A DNA stretch of 62,649 nucleotides from a virus: positions 1 through 62,649 of IMG/VR virus record IMGVR_UViG_3300017708_000776. One strand, written 5' to 3'. Numbering within the stretch: position 1 is the first letter of the stretch; each line of letters begins with the position of its first letter. The notes beneath the pieces are model-generated. The model was not told where the DNA came from. It saw only the letters and a program-made list of their open reading frames with translations, and searched no databases. The position numbers were made by a program, and so were the translations under genes. This document shows, in pieces, positions 24,351 through 34,605 of this stretch.

Positions 24351-25829
24351 TTATGCCGCCGCACCTGAAGCACCACAAGTATATGTTGACCTATATTCTA
24401 GATCTCCAAAATCTTGACCATTACTTAGAGTATCCATAGTGATGTACTGAATTTCATTACTTCCACCATTTGTTATGCCACCAAATTTTGTACCTCTTGT
24501 TGCATTATTTGCTGACCCTGAAAAGTATTCACCATATCCATTGTTGTTTAACTGGTTTGTTAATAAATTACCAAATGCAGTTGCGTTGCTTGGAGTCTGA
24601 ATTGAAATATATTCAATTGCAGTATAGTCATTTTCTGTACGACCCCAGAATATTCCTCTATCTCCAGCTCCTACTGCAGTACCAGCTATACCAGTTCCTC
24701 CATTCCAATCACCAAAATCTTGAGCAGTTGTCATAGAAACATTAGACCAATATTGTATTTGATAATCTGATGCACCTGTGTTTCCACCACGAACAACTCT
24801 ACTATTATCTGTCACATTACCATTTTGTGCACAAGTGGTCTGCAAAGTACCAAAACTTGTGGCATCGCCTGGAGTATCTATTACAATTGTTTGAATAGTA
24901 TCGACATATCCACTGTTAGCATTTCCTCCAGAGTGGAATCCATATGCTCCTGAGTGTATTCCATCTGCTACAGAGTTTTCGGTAAGCAGATCACCACCAA
25001 AATCAGTAGCAGTAGCTGGAGTTGCTATTGTTATTATTTCTATTTCAGCATTTCTATATGTTGCTGACCTAGGCCCGCCCATGAATACTGCTTTAGTACC
25101 ATTACTTAATGCAGTATGACCACCATCTTCATGAGTTGATATCAAACCACCAAAACCTGTTGCATTACCTAGTGTTGCAATATCAAATTGACCAATGTCA
25201 GAACCAGTGCCAGACTTAATGTTACCAGCATAAACAGCCCTATCACCATACCACACACCACCACCTCCACCTGCAGGATTATATTCAATAGTTACTGCTT
25301 TGGTAAGAAAATTTACACCATCAGACCATTTAAATGTGTAGATAAAGTCTCCGTTAGAGTCTGTTAGATTACCTGCAGCGACTGCAGTTCCAATTTGAAC
25401 TTTCGTTTTTGGAGTGAATGTCCATACTGAAGAATCATTAGATATAGTTGCCATGTATTGAGCTGAGTCAGATGCAAAACTCATATTTATTATGGATGCA
25501 TCGTCCGAGTCTAAGGCCTTAGCAGTTACTACGAGAGGAGTTGCAGAATCTACAATACTATATGATGCATCTGGTTCAGTGTCCCAATACGGAGCAAAAG
25601 AACTTTGTACCATATCTATATTGTACCAACCATTACCCTCACTAAAATATAATTTTTGTCCGACTAACGCCTTAATTCCTACGGAAAGACCTGTCATAGG
25701 TAGAGAGTCTAATGTGTCATAAACAGCGACAGGAGTAGGAGTGGTTATTGCACTTATCGCCGCAGAATCTAATCCAGCAGTACCTTGTTGTTCTTGTTTA
25801 TTCTGTCTCTGATTGCTTAGTCTTGTCAT
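24351..25829 (-). CDS. Modular tail-tip protein with six-repeat kelch-like domain (paralogue 1)
   Basis: A 492-residue likely receptor-binding or fibre-tip protein. Residues 1-45 are a short anchor; about 50-185 is the module shared by six genes here (TLDSLPMTGLS, EGNGWYN, a cadherin/Ig-like SVWTFTPK...GNLTDSNGDFIYTFKWSDG). Residues about 195-492 hold six repeats of roughly 45-55 residues marked by a DFG-L-like turn and a G-G strand end (e.g. NGTKAVFMGG), closing with a C-terminal SGAAA strand. This predicts a six-bladed beta-propeller. It starts inside the previous gene by 32 bases. Confidence 0.82.
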   Translation of the reverse strand: MTRLSNQRQNKQEQQGTAGLDSAAISAITTPTPVAVYDTLDSLPMTGLSVGIKALVGQKLYFSEGNGWYNIDMVQSSFAPYWDTEPDASYSIVDSATPLVVTAKALDSDDASIINMSFASDSAQYMATISNDSSVWTFTPKTKVQIGTAVAAGNLTDSNGDFIYTFKWSDGVNFLTKAVTIEYNPAGGGGGVWYGDRAVYAGNIKSGTGSDIGQFDIATLGNATGFGGLISTHEDGGHTALSNGTKAVFMGGPRSATYRNAEIEIITIATPATATDFGGDLLTENSVADGIHSGAYGFHSGGNANSGYVDTIQTIVIDTPGDATSFGTLQTTCAQNGNVTDNSRVVRGGNTGASDYQIQYWSNVSMTTAQDFGDWNGGTGIAGTAVGAGDRGIFWGRTENDYTAIEYISIQTPSNATAFGNLLTNQLNNNGYGEYFSGSANNATRGTKFGGITNGGSNEIQYITMDTLSNGQDFGDLEYRSTYTCGASGAAA

Positions 25830-26676
25830 CTTTTCTCTCTATCAGACTCACAATATCTGTATTAGTGATGTCTGTTTTACCAAAAATACGTTCAGTTGTT
25901 TTGTCTGCCTCTTTATAGTATTTATCTGCCATTGCATCTAAAAACTCTTCAAGATGATTTGAATGTGGAATTTGTTGTTTTGAAATTAATTCGTTTACAA
26001 CTGCTATATATCCTTGTACTTCTACAAATCCCACCTGTGGATGGACACCATATTGTTGCATGTACTCAATAGTAGAAGTGCTTGCACGACCACCGTCCAT
26101 TAAATTACGATACATTAGTTCGAACGCACGTCTTACGTGGTGTTTCTTTTCTGATTCCTCAAACTCTTCTTCTGTCCAGTCTTCAACTCCAAAATTTTCT
26201 TTTAAATTATTATATGCAGTAATCAATGTTGCAATGTCTTTGAAAGAACCGTTTATCTTACTTTCCATTGACTCTATACCAACAAATGCTGCACGTAGTT
26301 TTGCCTGTGCAATTTTGTTGTCTGGTTCCAAGAATACCTTTTCTTGTAACTTGTCAATATTCTTTAATGCTTTCGCATGACTTACTTGCGCCTCTGCAAG
26401 TGCCATTTTACGTTTCTCAGTTTCCGCAAGAACTTGTCGTAACATTCTGTGAGGTGAGTGACCATTCAACATGGTCAATGACATCATTGATAATGTAGAC
26501 TGAGAGTTATTCCTATCAAAGAACTTTGTTTTCTCATCAAGTTCTGGTAGGAACTCGTTTACTAATGCAACAGCCTGTGGATTGATCTTACTCTTAGATA
26601 CTGGAGTAATTCCAAATGTTATTGGATCTGTCGCTTTTAATTCTGTACTTGTTTCTTTTTTTACTATATCACTCAT
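25798..26676 (-). CDS. Helical hypothetical protein in fibre cluster
   Basis: A 292-residue largely helical protein. Notable parts: PQAVALVNEFLPELDEKTKF, HRMLRQVLAETEKRKMALAE, and FELMYRNLMDGGRASTSTIE. Long heptad-like helices run in the middle. It is encoded between two fibre genes, is preceded by a late promoter, and overlaps the next fibre gene by 32 bases; coupling to a fibre gene suggests a fibre-assembly chaperone or attachment protein, similar in logic to T4 gp38/gp57. No family recognised. Confidence 0.68.
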   Translation of the reverse strand: MSDIVKKETSTELKATDPITFGITPVSKSKINPQAVALVNEFLPELDEKTKFFDRNNSQSTLSMMSLTMLNGHSPHRMLRQVLAETEKRKMALAEAQVSHAKALKNIDKLQEKVFLEPDNKIAQAKLRAAFVGIESMESKINGSFKDIATLITAYNNLKENFGVEDWTEEEFEESEKKHHVRRAFELMYRNLMDGGRASTSTIEYMQQYGVHPQVGFVEVQGYIAVVNELISKQQIPHSNHLEEFLDAMADKYYKEADKTTERIFGKTDITNTDIVSLIERKDDKTKQSETE

Positions 26677-26703
26677 AATATATCCTAATGTAAATTGTCT
26701 ATC

Positions 26704-26711
26704 TATTTATA
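26704..26711 (-). promoter_or_regulatory. T4-type late promoter TATAAATA
   Basis: Exact TATAAATA on the minus strand, 27 bases upstream of the ATG at 26676. It would be read by gp55-bearing RNA polymerase and drive the helical protein and paralogue-1 fibre genes. Confidence 0.75.
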
Positions 26712-26721
26712 TCATTCCTTA

Positions 26722-28539
26722 TTACACTTGCCACAATACAAATTGACCTGAATTTCTATCATTTGATTGATTTTCACCTCTACCATGCTGTGTAGATAAT
26801 TGAATAGAAGATGCGTTTATATTAGCATTTGTAAAATCAGTCGCACCACTAGCAGCTGCAACATATGCCATAAATTTAGTTGTGTCCCATGTACCATCGT
26901 AGTCGTTTTCATAATCATATGAATTACCTCTACGATTTAAATTCTGCGTCCCATTTCCGATATCTCCTTGCACGATTGTGGCATAGGTTAAATCTGCATA
27001 ACCAGATCCACCACCACCTGTACCACCGTCAAATCCGCCGCCGCCTCCGCCGCCGCCTCCACCGTAGTAACCACCGCCACCACCGCCACCAGCGTCATAT
27101 TGCGAATCAGATCCTTGACCACCGTTATATAACGTACCTTGATCACCAGTTCCATGATACGAATTACTTCTAGTCGCAGCTCTACCACCTGCAGTAGTAG
27201 TTGCTCTTTCACCCAAACCGTTATTCGTGGGATTTGAATAGTTAGCACCTATACCTGCACCATCATTCCACTGCATGTATTGACCATTACTTCGTCCTCT
27301 CGCCCCATCTTGATTAAATCCACCACCACTACCACCAAAATCATTGTTTGCGGCGCCACATCCGCCACCACCACCAACAATAGCAATTGGAGTGCCAGGC
27401 GCAAAGTTTGGTGCGGTATAAGGTAATGAGAAGGAAGAATTATAAAATAATCCTGTTAGACCACCACCTGAACTAGAGAATGAGTAAGTGGCACTACTTG
27501 TATTAGTATGTGATTCTCCTCCTTGACCACCACCAAACGTTCCGCCAGGCGCAGTTCCCCCTTGGGCTGAAGGAGCAGTACCCACACCACCACCACCTGC
27601 GAATATTGTCATTGATGTGACTCCAGACGGTACTGTAACTTGTACAACCCCAGTTCCACCATTACCACCAAAAGCACTTCTATAACCAGTGCCACCGCCT
27701 CCACCTATCATTGCAATATAGAATGTTCCGCCAGGGTTAGTAGTTAAGTCCACCTTTGATCCATAATTTACACCTGATCCCACAACGTCTGTTAAACCAC
27801 CACTCCAATAAAAAGTCGTACCAGTAACAGATGATGTAAATGAACGCAAGGCCTGACCAGTAACAGAGGCACTTGACTGACCAAATGCCATTAGATCTTC
27901 AGTCAGACCGCCACCCACAGTAAACCCTACTGGAGCAGCTGCTGGACTATATGATATGGTTGCTGCTTTGGTAACAAAGTTTATACCATCTGACCACTTG
28001 AATGTGTAAACAAAATCACCATTAGAGTCAGTTAGGTTACCTGCGGCAACTTCTTGACCAATGCTATCTGCACTCTTTGGAGTAAAAGTAAATACAGATG
28101 AGTCTGACGTAATGTTTACCATATACTGCGCTGAGTCAGTTCCAATACTTTCATTTAATAAATTTATGTCTGAATTATCGGAGTCTTGTGCTTTCGCGGT
28201 AACAATCAGAGGAGTTGCAGAATCTGCAATAGAATATGTCGCATCTGGTTCTGTATACCAAGTTGGTGTCCTGTTGACAAAGGTTAAGTTATACCAACCT
28301 GTGCCGTTTGAGATATATAATCGATTGTTTTCATTTACAAACGCTTGTTGACCTGCATTCAAACTACTAGTAGGAAGACTGTCTAGTGTATCAAACACTT
28401 GAGTACCAGACGAAGTGTTGTTTCCAATACTAACAATATCTGCAGAATCTAACAAATTTACATTTGTAAGGGCAGAGTTATCAATTTCACCAGTAGGGGT
28501 GACTAACTCTGCCATTCTTCGGTTGATACTTTTTGTCAT
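26722..28539 (-). CDS. Modular tail-fibre protein with glycine-rich tip
   Basis: A 605-residue fibre protein. The N-terminal 210 residues carry the shared module (TLDSLPTSSLNAGQQAFVNE, SNGTGWYNLTFVN, then DSSVFTFTPKSADSIG). From about 215 to 550 the protein is dominated by glycine: a Gly-rich fold (FYIAMIGGGGGTGYRSAFGG, VPSGVTSMTIFAGGGG) and runs of up to ten Gly. These resemble the polyglycine sandwich tips of T-even gp38-like adhesins and Gly-rich phage tail-fibre domains. It is the odd one of the six paralogues, keeping the base but replacing the propeller. Confidence 0.83.
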   Translation of the reverse strand: MTKSINRRMAELVTPTGEIDNSALTNVNLLDSADIVSIGNNTSSGTQVFDTLDSLPTSSLNAGQQAFVNENNRLYISNGTGWYNLTFVNRTPTWYTEPDATYSIADSATPLIVTAKAQDSDNSDINLLNESIGTDSAQYMVNITSDSSVFTFTPKSADSIGQEVAAGNLTDSNGDFVYTFKWSDGINFVTKAATISYSPAAAPVGFTVGGGLTEDLMAFGQSSASVTGQALRSFTSSVTGTTFYWSGGLTDVVGSGVNYGSKVDLTTNPGGTFYIAMIGGGGGTGYRSAFGGNGGTGVVQVTVPSGVTSMTIFAGGGGVGTAPSAQGGTAPGGTFGGGQGGESHTNTSSATYSFSSSGGGLTGLFYNSSFSLPYTAPNFAPGTPIAIVGGGGGCGAANNDFGGSGGGFNQDGARGRSNGQYMQWNDGAGIGANYSNPTNNGLGERATTTAGGRAATRSNSYHGTGDQGTLYNGGQGSDSQYDAGGGGGGGYYGGGGGGGGGGFDGGTGGGGSGYADLTYATIVQGDIGNGTQNLNRRGNSYDYENDYDGTWDTTKFMAYVAAASGATDFTNANINASSIQLSTQHGRGENQSNDRNSGQFVLWQV

Positions 28540-28542
28540 ATC

Positions 28543-31500
28543 TTACGCCTGTGATTCACCCCATGTAATCCTTGATGATGCAGTGAACGGTTGGTTAGCA
28601 GTAATATTTGAGGTATCAACAACTTGAACCGCAACCGTTAGAATATCAGGCCCGTTCGGGAAGATACCGTTACCACCTAAGATTGAGTTACCCATGTCAA
28701 CCAAGTCTCCTAGTGAGAAGTTTGAGGTCGCAGATGAACCATCCTGACCACCAGAGGATCGGAATGAGAACACTTCGTTACCACCAGTAATCTGATCTCC
28801 AGACTCGTGTTTGATCAACTGTGACAATGATGGGGATCTAACATTTTCCCAAGCAACTGTACTAATATCTCCATTCAAGATAAGTTTTACTTCACAGTCA
28901 TGTGTCAAGATCATACCAACTTCTGCCAACTTCAACTGCATTCGGTTAATAATATCACGTTCACCAAGATCACCTGTCAAGTTGTTATCAACCGAAGGTG
29001 CAAGTCTTAGAGACACCAGAGGAACAATATCAGTACCAAGGTTAACAGTTGCATCACCAGAACCAGATGAACCAATGTTGACTGTAGTACCACTATTAAC
29101 CACTGGATACGTACCTGCAGAAGGAAAACTATAACCAGAAGAAATATAAATGTGAACCCTAACTGTAGATCCACTATAGTCTGTATAAGCAACCTCTTGA
29201 CCGTTCAAACTATTGTCTGAAGTAAAAAGTTTTGTACCAGTAGAGAACTTAGATGCATCACTTGAACTAAATGGTAATCTTACATAGAAGTCATACTGTC
29301 TCGTACCTCTATTATATCTGTAAGACAGAGACGAATTATTATTCGTGTTAGCAGTATTTGACTGACCGTTAGTAAATGTCAAGTTCTTAGAAGGAGCAGT
29401 AAATAGATACGCATTATCGTCATCGAATGTACCATCCATGATGATTGAAGTACCCCAGTGGAATAGTGAGGGTGCGTATGTTGGGTTTTCATTGTTTTCG
29501 ATTTCATACTTAGCAGGTAAGTTACCAGATCTCATATATGCTTCGTCTAGTCTGTTGTTGTGAATAAACTCGTGCACATATCTCACGTGACCTTTACGAT
29601 CTTTAAATCCAAATCTAATTTTACCTGCACCATACCATGAGTAGTCCATGTATCCCATCTGGATCTTAGATGTGTCTAGAAGGAAACCTTGTTTACCACT
29701 TCCATCAGCCTTGTCTATATTCCAATCATCTTGAGGGACTCTAACATCAATAGTTTTTGTCAGAATAATACCATCAGAAGATACACCTCTATACTGAGGT
29801 TGAACAAACATTTCAGTTCTGCTTTCTATTTTAACAATCTTATATGTTTGTCCACGGATAACAACTTTGTCACCTTTTACTAACTGTCCAGTAAAGTTTG
29901 TATTTACACCAGTGATGAGACCACTGTTTTTATTTGCAGCGACTGTACCAGACAACTGAGTAGTAGATGAACGTCTTACACAGTTTAGAACTGTACCATC
30001 CCATTCAAAAAAGAAACCATTCTGATTGTCAAACATACCTGATCTAACAGCAGACCCAGAGTAACCGTTAACAACATATTGAACTATACCAGAAGGAATA
30101 GATTGGTTAGGTGCAGCTGATGCAGTATATGTGAAATTATAATCATCTACTACACTTGCAACAATTTGCACACCATTGAAATCTCCATCTGAAGCACCAG
30201 TGATTGTTAACTGCATTCCAACAGATAATCTGTGAGGATATTTTGTTCTACATCTTACAGTTGTTCCATTTGAAGTAATTGTTTCTAAAATTACAGGTGG
30301 GTTAAAGTTAATCGCAAGTGATGTCTGGATACCTTTACCTGACTGATAACGGAAGTACTTACGTGTTTGTCTGGTAATCTGTGAAAGTGGAGCAAGACCT
30401 GCACCGATTTCGACACCACCATCAAACGGTCTGTGTACTGAGTAACCATCTGGTTTAGCATAAATGTTTGTTTTCACAAAGTGTGGTGCATCAGATTTAC
30501 TGAATGAAACTGGTTCTGTGAGTTCCATGTTTTCATCATCTGAGATAACAGCAATCTGGTGTTCATCCAAACGGCCAGGATCTGACGAATCGTTCTTAAT
30601 GAAGATTGTATCACCTGCTTTGAAGAAACGTTTAAACAGTGTTTGGTTACCGACAATCTTTTTAGAATTTTCTGTAGCAATAATTGTACCGTTTGCCAAA
30701 CTTCTACCTGCGATAGATGTTGTTGAAATTGTATGATTAGAGTTTGCAGAGTCAGTACTTGTAACTATAGGATCGTTTCCAGCGATAGCATCTAAACTAC
30801 TACTATGCAACGAGAAGTATACATCGTCAATAGCATTCACGAAGAATTCACCACCATCTGTAAGACCAGTCAGTGAACTATCTTCAGTTGTATTGTATAC
30901 AACCTTTGTACCAGACAAGAAGTTATGACCACCTACAATTTGCATAACACCACTGTCAGCACTATCTGCTTTTATAACCTCAGTATTACCCTCGATTAAG
31001 AATGGAGTATCTAGTTTGATAAATCTTTCTCCAACAGATTCTGCAGTGAATGAACCATCAGCCGCACCTTGAACATCATCAATACTAAATTTGATAAAGT
31101 TTGCAGAGTCAAAGTTTCCACCACTATCTGTTAAGTCAATCAATGCACCGTTATTAGATACACTAAATCTATCATTACTGATAACGTTAGCAGTTACGGT
31201 ATCATTCAGATTGAATGTTGGGTTTATGAAAGAAGCATCTAAATCAGTAATCATTCTTTCCACAAGTCTTACAATATCTGAAGACTGAATATTAAGTGAA
31301 GATGTTCCTGCGAAGAACAATCTAATATTTACTTCATCTTGTTTATAACTAAAGTCTGCGAGGTATGAATAGGAACTACGTGAGTTGTATCGATAAGAAT
31401 AATTATACAAACCACTACCATTTACATTATATCCAGACCAACCAGCATTAGGTTGTGCTTTACCAAGTGTTAATGATACCTGAGTAAAACTGTCACTATA

Positions 31501-34242
31501 GTCAACATAGGTGTAAGCAAAAGAATATCGCCATAGATCACCAGTTGTTGGCCCTGTAAAACTACCATCGTAATCACTTGAGTAGTAATCAGTATAAACA
31601 TAGTTATATCTGTGACCCATATACGTATAGTTGTAATGTCTCCAGTATGCATTAGAATTATATTGACCATCTTGTCCACCATGTGCCGCATCAGAACCAA
31701 ATGTAAAATCAATATAGTATGGAATTGATGTGTACTGTTGCCATGGAGTCGCAAGTCTAAAAATACCGAACCCTTTTGCACCACTAACCGTATCGAATAT
31801 GTTTTTAGGTGTAGTAAGATCAAACCTACCTAAGTAAACATCCGAATAGTTGTAATTACTGTTACTATAAACACTTGTTCCACCTTTTACAACTTGCAAG
31901 TAATTTGAATTTGAGTACTGTAGGTTGATATAACTTAAACCGTTACTACTAGTACCAGCTCCCTCTGTCAATCTACTTGATTGACCATTGTGATTAGATG
32001 TTATAAAGTTTTTGTGTGCACTAAAATCCGAGTGGTTTTGAATATGATCACTAACTGCATCATTAACAACGTTTGCAAAAAATGGCGCATTACCTTGTGA
32101 ACTTAATTTCCACTTGGGTGATACTGCACCAGTGGGAACTGAAGGTAATGTTGGACTTCCAACTTTACCAACTCTCATAGATTTACCATCAATCAAACCA
32201 TGTTGTGATACAAAGAATGAGTTTGCATTCGGGTTCGCAACATTACCAACTATTTCATAACCACCGTTTGAGTCTGTGACAGCAGTAGCAAGTCTTTGAC
32301 CACTGAGTTTAAATCTATCTTGAGAAACAACATCAACAGAGTAATCTCCATCACTCAATGTACTATTGTTGACAGTGTCACCCATATATGTACCACTGTT
32401 CACAGTCGGTGCATTGCCGGATTTTGTTGTAAATGTTATAGCATCACCTGCACTTAATCCATGATTCTCGGCAAATAAGGTATCTGCTTCTTCATCATAG
32501 ATAAATGGGAATACAAATACTCTACGACTTGACCAATAGTAACTATAACTACCAGAATAATAGTATGTTTGAAATCTAAAATAAGCACTACTGTAAGTGT
32601 AGGTGTAACTATTCCATGAGTAGTTTCTCCATCTACCAAAGTCTTCGATTGGATTCCAACGTGATGGATGATTAGTAGGTACAGTATTATCATACTCTGG
32701 AAAATCTTGGTATTGATAATGATTACTACCATAGACGTTATAGTAGTTTTGATACTCTGGTCTATAATAATCTAACCATCTTGCACTATAGCCAGGATAT
32801 GAATAGTTACGAGTCATAATCATAAGACCGTCTTCTTTCTTAGAACCTAGTCCATAGAAAGTTTGTCCAGTCGCTGGATCTGACTGTGAGTATTGACGCA
32901 TATCATAACCAGAATAATTAGCACTATTGTACCAGTTACCCCAAGTATAGTGATATGTGTATGAGTTTCTGTAACTCTTGGATGAATATCTTAATTCGTA
33001 AATGAGGTGTAGTGAGTGTTGACCCATACTTGTGTCACCTGCACTACTTAAATTAATTGCAGAACCATTCTGAGAAGTAGTAAGTTGGAAATTGTCATTG
33101 TCAAGTTTTCTAACATAATATATTTCAAATCTATCTAATCCACCAATTCCAACTGCACCTGCAGGTGGTACGTAAAGAAGACAATAGTTTGTATTAAGAT
33201 TGTGACTAGGCCAGTAAATACTGTTAGCACCAGTGTCTACATCAGATGAAGTAAAATATCTACTATATCTACCACGTGTTGCGTTTGTTTTTGTTTTAGA
33301 TAAATCTAAAGAAAGTGATCTCTGAAATGTATCTCGTTTATCAATAAAAGGATCTCCGTCTGGAGCAGTTTTGTTATCTTCAACTTTTAGTGATTTGGAC
33401 GCAATAGTGTTAACAAGATAGAACTGTGATCCATCGACAAAACCATGAACATCAGGAGTGTTAATTGTAATCGTGGAAGGGTCTAACTCATCTGTCTCTA
33501 GACCTGAGTCTTGAGAATAAGGAATCTGAGAACCTGCATAGAAAGAACCAGGCGTGATAGCAGAATAAAGAGAACCAATTTCACCAGTAACAGTTTGTGG
33601 TGCGTTTGCACGATAAAAGAAATTGTTTGAATCTGCTTCAAGAATTAGGAATTTACCTTCTGCAGTTCTAAAGTCTAAACCTGCAACATCAATTGGTGTA
33701 CCCACAACTAAGTTGTGTGCATCTGTACATGCAACTTTAATAACATCAGAACCAACGATTGAAGTAATAGTATCAACAATACTGAGAGCAGTATCACCGT
33801 CTGCAACAAAGAATGAAGGAACGTTATTCGATAGTTCTAGTGTTTCCCACTTAGTAGGTTGAAGACCATATTCAAAGTCAGTATCAATTAGGTTTTCTGG
33901 TGTTGAAACTCGGATCTTGTGTACAGGATCTAATAGTGAGTCTGAAACTTCCATTTCCATTTCTGGATGGTCTACAATAATCTGCACTTGTGATGTTGAA
34001 TCGATGCTGTATGCACCCATATCAAATTCTAAGAAGATCGTAGTCTCTTCAGTAAATGTGTCAAAATTTACACCCTTATGTCCCTTTGTCGTATCCGCAA
34101 AGTTGTACATAATTGTGCCACCAGTTTCTGGTGTGACATCTGTAATTAACTGAATTTGTTCCGCACGATAAAACCCTTTAATAGTGATCTTGTCACTATC
34201 GGAGTTAATTCTGTAATCGGTTGCTAAAAGTTTCTTCGCCAT
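28543..34242 (-). CDS. Very large virion structural protein (1899 aa), tail/baseplate type
   Basis: The largest gene. It has many beta-rich repeats such as DSxHNLxxGTxxxV (e.g. DAHNLVVGTPIDV, ADTLFAENHGLSAGDAITFT, QIVGGHNFLSGTKVVY), which alternate coordinate-type domains. A stretch near residues 1530-1610 (GKIRFGFKD, RYVHEFIHNN, SLFHWGTSIIMDG) is of the kind found in large structural proteins of T4-like marine phages. Two Tyr-rich regions (about 415-580 and 868-970) are unusual. Candidate roles are baseplate wedge or long tail-fibre subunit; size and place fit a virion protein, but the exact T4 counterpart is not clear. Confidence 0.75.
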   Translation of the reverse strand: MAKKLLATDYRINSDSDKITIKGFYRAEQIQLITDVTPETGGTIMYNFADTTKGHKGVNFDTFTEETTIFLEFDMGAYSIDSTSQVQIIVDHPEMEMEVSDSLLDPVHKIRVSTPENLIDTDFEYGLQPTKWETLELSNNVPSFFVADGDTALSIVDTITSIVGSDVIKVACTDAHNLVVGTPIDVAGLDFRTAEGKFLILEADSNNFFYRANAPQTVTGEIGSLYSAITPGSFYAGSQIPYSQDSGLETDELDPSTITINTPDVHGFVDGSQFYLVNTIASKSLKVEDNKTAPDGDPFIDKRDTFQRSLSLDLSKTKTNATRGRYSRYFTSSDVDTGANSIYWPSHNLNTNYCLLYVPPAGAVGIGGLDRFEIYYVRKLDNDNFQLTTSQNGSAINLSSAGDTSMGQHSLHLIYELRYSSKSYRNSYTYHYTWGNWYNSANYSGYDMRQYSQSDPATGQTFYGLGSKKEDGLMIMTRNYSYPGYSARWLDYYRPEYQNYYNVYGSNHYQYQDFPEYDNTVPTNHPSRWNPIEDFGRWRNYSWNSYTYTYSSAYFRFQTYYYSGSYSYYWSSRRVFVFPFIYDEEADTLFAENHGLSAGDAITFTTKSGNAPTVNSGTYMGDTVNNSTLSDGDYSVDVVSQDRFKLSGQRLATAVTDSNGGYEIVGNVANPNANSFFVSQHGLIDGKSMRVGKVGSPTLPSVPTGAVSPKWKLSSQGNAPFFANVVNDAVSDHIQNHSDFSAHKNFITSNHNGQSSRLTEGAGTSSNGLSYINLQYSNSNYLQVVKGGTSVYSNSNYNYSDVYLGRFDLTTPKNIFDTVSGAKGFGIFRLATPWQQYTSIPYYIDFTFGSDAAHGGQDGQYNSNAYWRHYNYTYMGHRYNYVYTDYYSSDYDGSFTGPTTGDLWRYSFAYTYVDYSDSFTQVSLTLGKAQPNAGWSGYNVNGSGLYNYSYRYNSRSSYSYLADFSYKQDEVNIRLFFAGTSSLNIQSSDIVRLVERMITDLDASFINPTFNLNDTVTANVISNDRFSVSNNGALIDLTDSGGNFDSANFIKFSIDDVQGAADGSFTAESVGERFIKLDTPFLIEGNTEVIKADSADSGVMQIVGGHNFLSGTKVVYNTTEDSSLTGLTDGGEFFVNAIDDVYFSLHSSSLDAIAGNDPIVTSTDSANSNHTISTTSIAGRSLANGTIIATENSKKIVGNQTLFKRFFKAGDTIFIKNDSSDPGRLDEHQIAVISDDENMELTEPVSFSKSDAPHFVKTNIYAKPDGYSVHRPFDGGVEIGAGLAPLSQITRQTRKYFRYQSGKGIQTSLAINFNPPVILETITSNGTTVRCRTKYPHRLSVGMQLTITGASDGDFNGVQIVASVVDDYNFTYTASAAPNQSIPSGIVQYVVNGYSGSAVRSGMFDNQNGFFFEWDGTVLNCVRRSSTTQLSGTVAANKNSGLITGVNTNFTGQLVKGDKVVIRGQTYKIVKIESRTEMFVQPQYRGVSSDGIILTKTIDVRVPQDDWNIDKADGSGKQGFLLDTSKIQMGYMDYSWYGAGKIRFGFKDRKGHVRYVHEFIHNNRLDEAYMRSGNLPAKYEIENNENPTYAPSLFHWGTSIIMDGTFDDDNAYLFTAPSKNLTFTNGQSNTANTNNNSSLSYRYNRGTRQYDFYVRLPFSSSDASKFSTGTKLFTSDNSLNGQEVAYTDYSGSTVRVHIYISSGYSFPSAGTYPVVNSGTTVNIGSSGSGDATVNLGTDIVPLVSLRLAPSVDNNLTGDLGERDIINRMQLKLAEVGMILTHDCEVKLILNGDISTVAWENVRSPSLSQLIKHESGDQITGGNEVFSFRSSGGQDGSSATSNFSLGDLVDMGNSILGGNGIFPNGPDILTVAVQVVDTSNITANQPFTASSRITWGESQA

Positions 34243-34245
34243 GTT

Positions 34246-34572
34246 TTATCCTAACGCCACTGCAAGTGCTATGACAGTGGACTGTGATACGCCGCCACCG
34301 CCACCACCTCCTCCTCCAGAAAAATTCGGAAGGTCAATCGTACCGCCTGTTGCAACTAAATTATTTAAAGAGGTATTTCCATCAACATCAAGATTCCTAG
34401 TGACGTTTACGTCTCTAGTAACATTCACATCTCTACCTGCATTTACATCCACACCAACAGTCGCAGTTCCAGAGATATAACTATGTCTAAACTGTACTGA
34501 AGAATGACCTAGATCATTATCTGTGTGGCCTGGTATTATTCCATCTTCTACTCTAAATGCCGCTTTTGCCAT
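34246..34572 (-). CDS. Small fibre-like structural protein with VNVTRDVNVTR repeat
   Basis: A 108-residue protein with a short collagen- or beta-helix-like region DVNAGRDVNVTRDVNVTRNL followed by DVDGNTSLNNLV and a nine-residue glycine run. The repeat of about six residues (DVNVTR) is typical of trimeric phage fibre shafts. The gene ends 3 bases before the 1899-residue gene. It probably links or attaches to that protein. Confidence 0.7.
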   Translation of the reverse strand: MAKAAFRVEDGIIPGHTDNDLGHSSVQFRHSYISGTATVGVDVNAGRDVNVTRDVNVTRNLDVDGNTSLNNLVATGGTIDLPNFSGGGGGGGGGVSQSTVIALAVALG

Positions 34573-34593
34573 GAGAACCTCTTATTTTGTATC

Positions 34594-34601
34594 TATTTAT
34601 A
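34594..34601 (-). promoter_or_regulatory. T4-type late promoter TATAAATA
   Basis: Exact TATAAATA on the minus strand, 21 bases upstream of the ATG at 34572. It should drive the small fibre gene, the 1899-residue protein and the glycine-rich fibre. Confidence 0.77.
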
Positions 34602-34605
34602 CACC

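Noticed and set aside
26988-27248. Alternative-frame gene inside the glycine-rich fibre
   Set aside because: The Val/Leu-rich frame is the shifted reading of GGT/GGC/GGA repeats and has no start signal.
28811-29134. Plus-strand frame of 107 codons opposite the 1899-residue gene
   Set aside because: No promoter, ribosome site or recognisable domain, and the minus strand frame is continuous and coherent.
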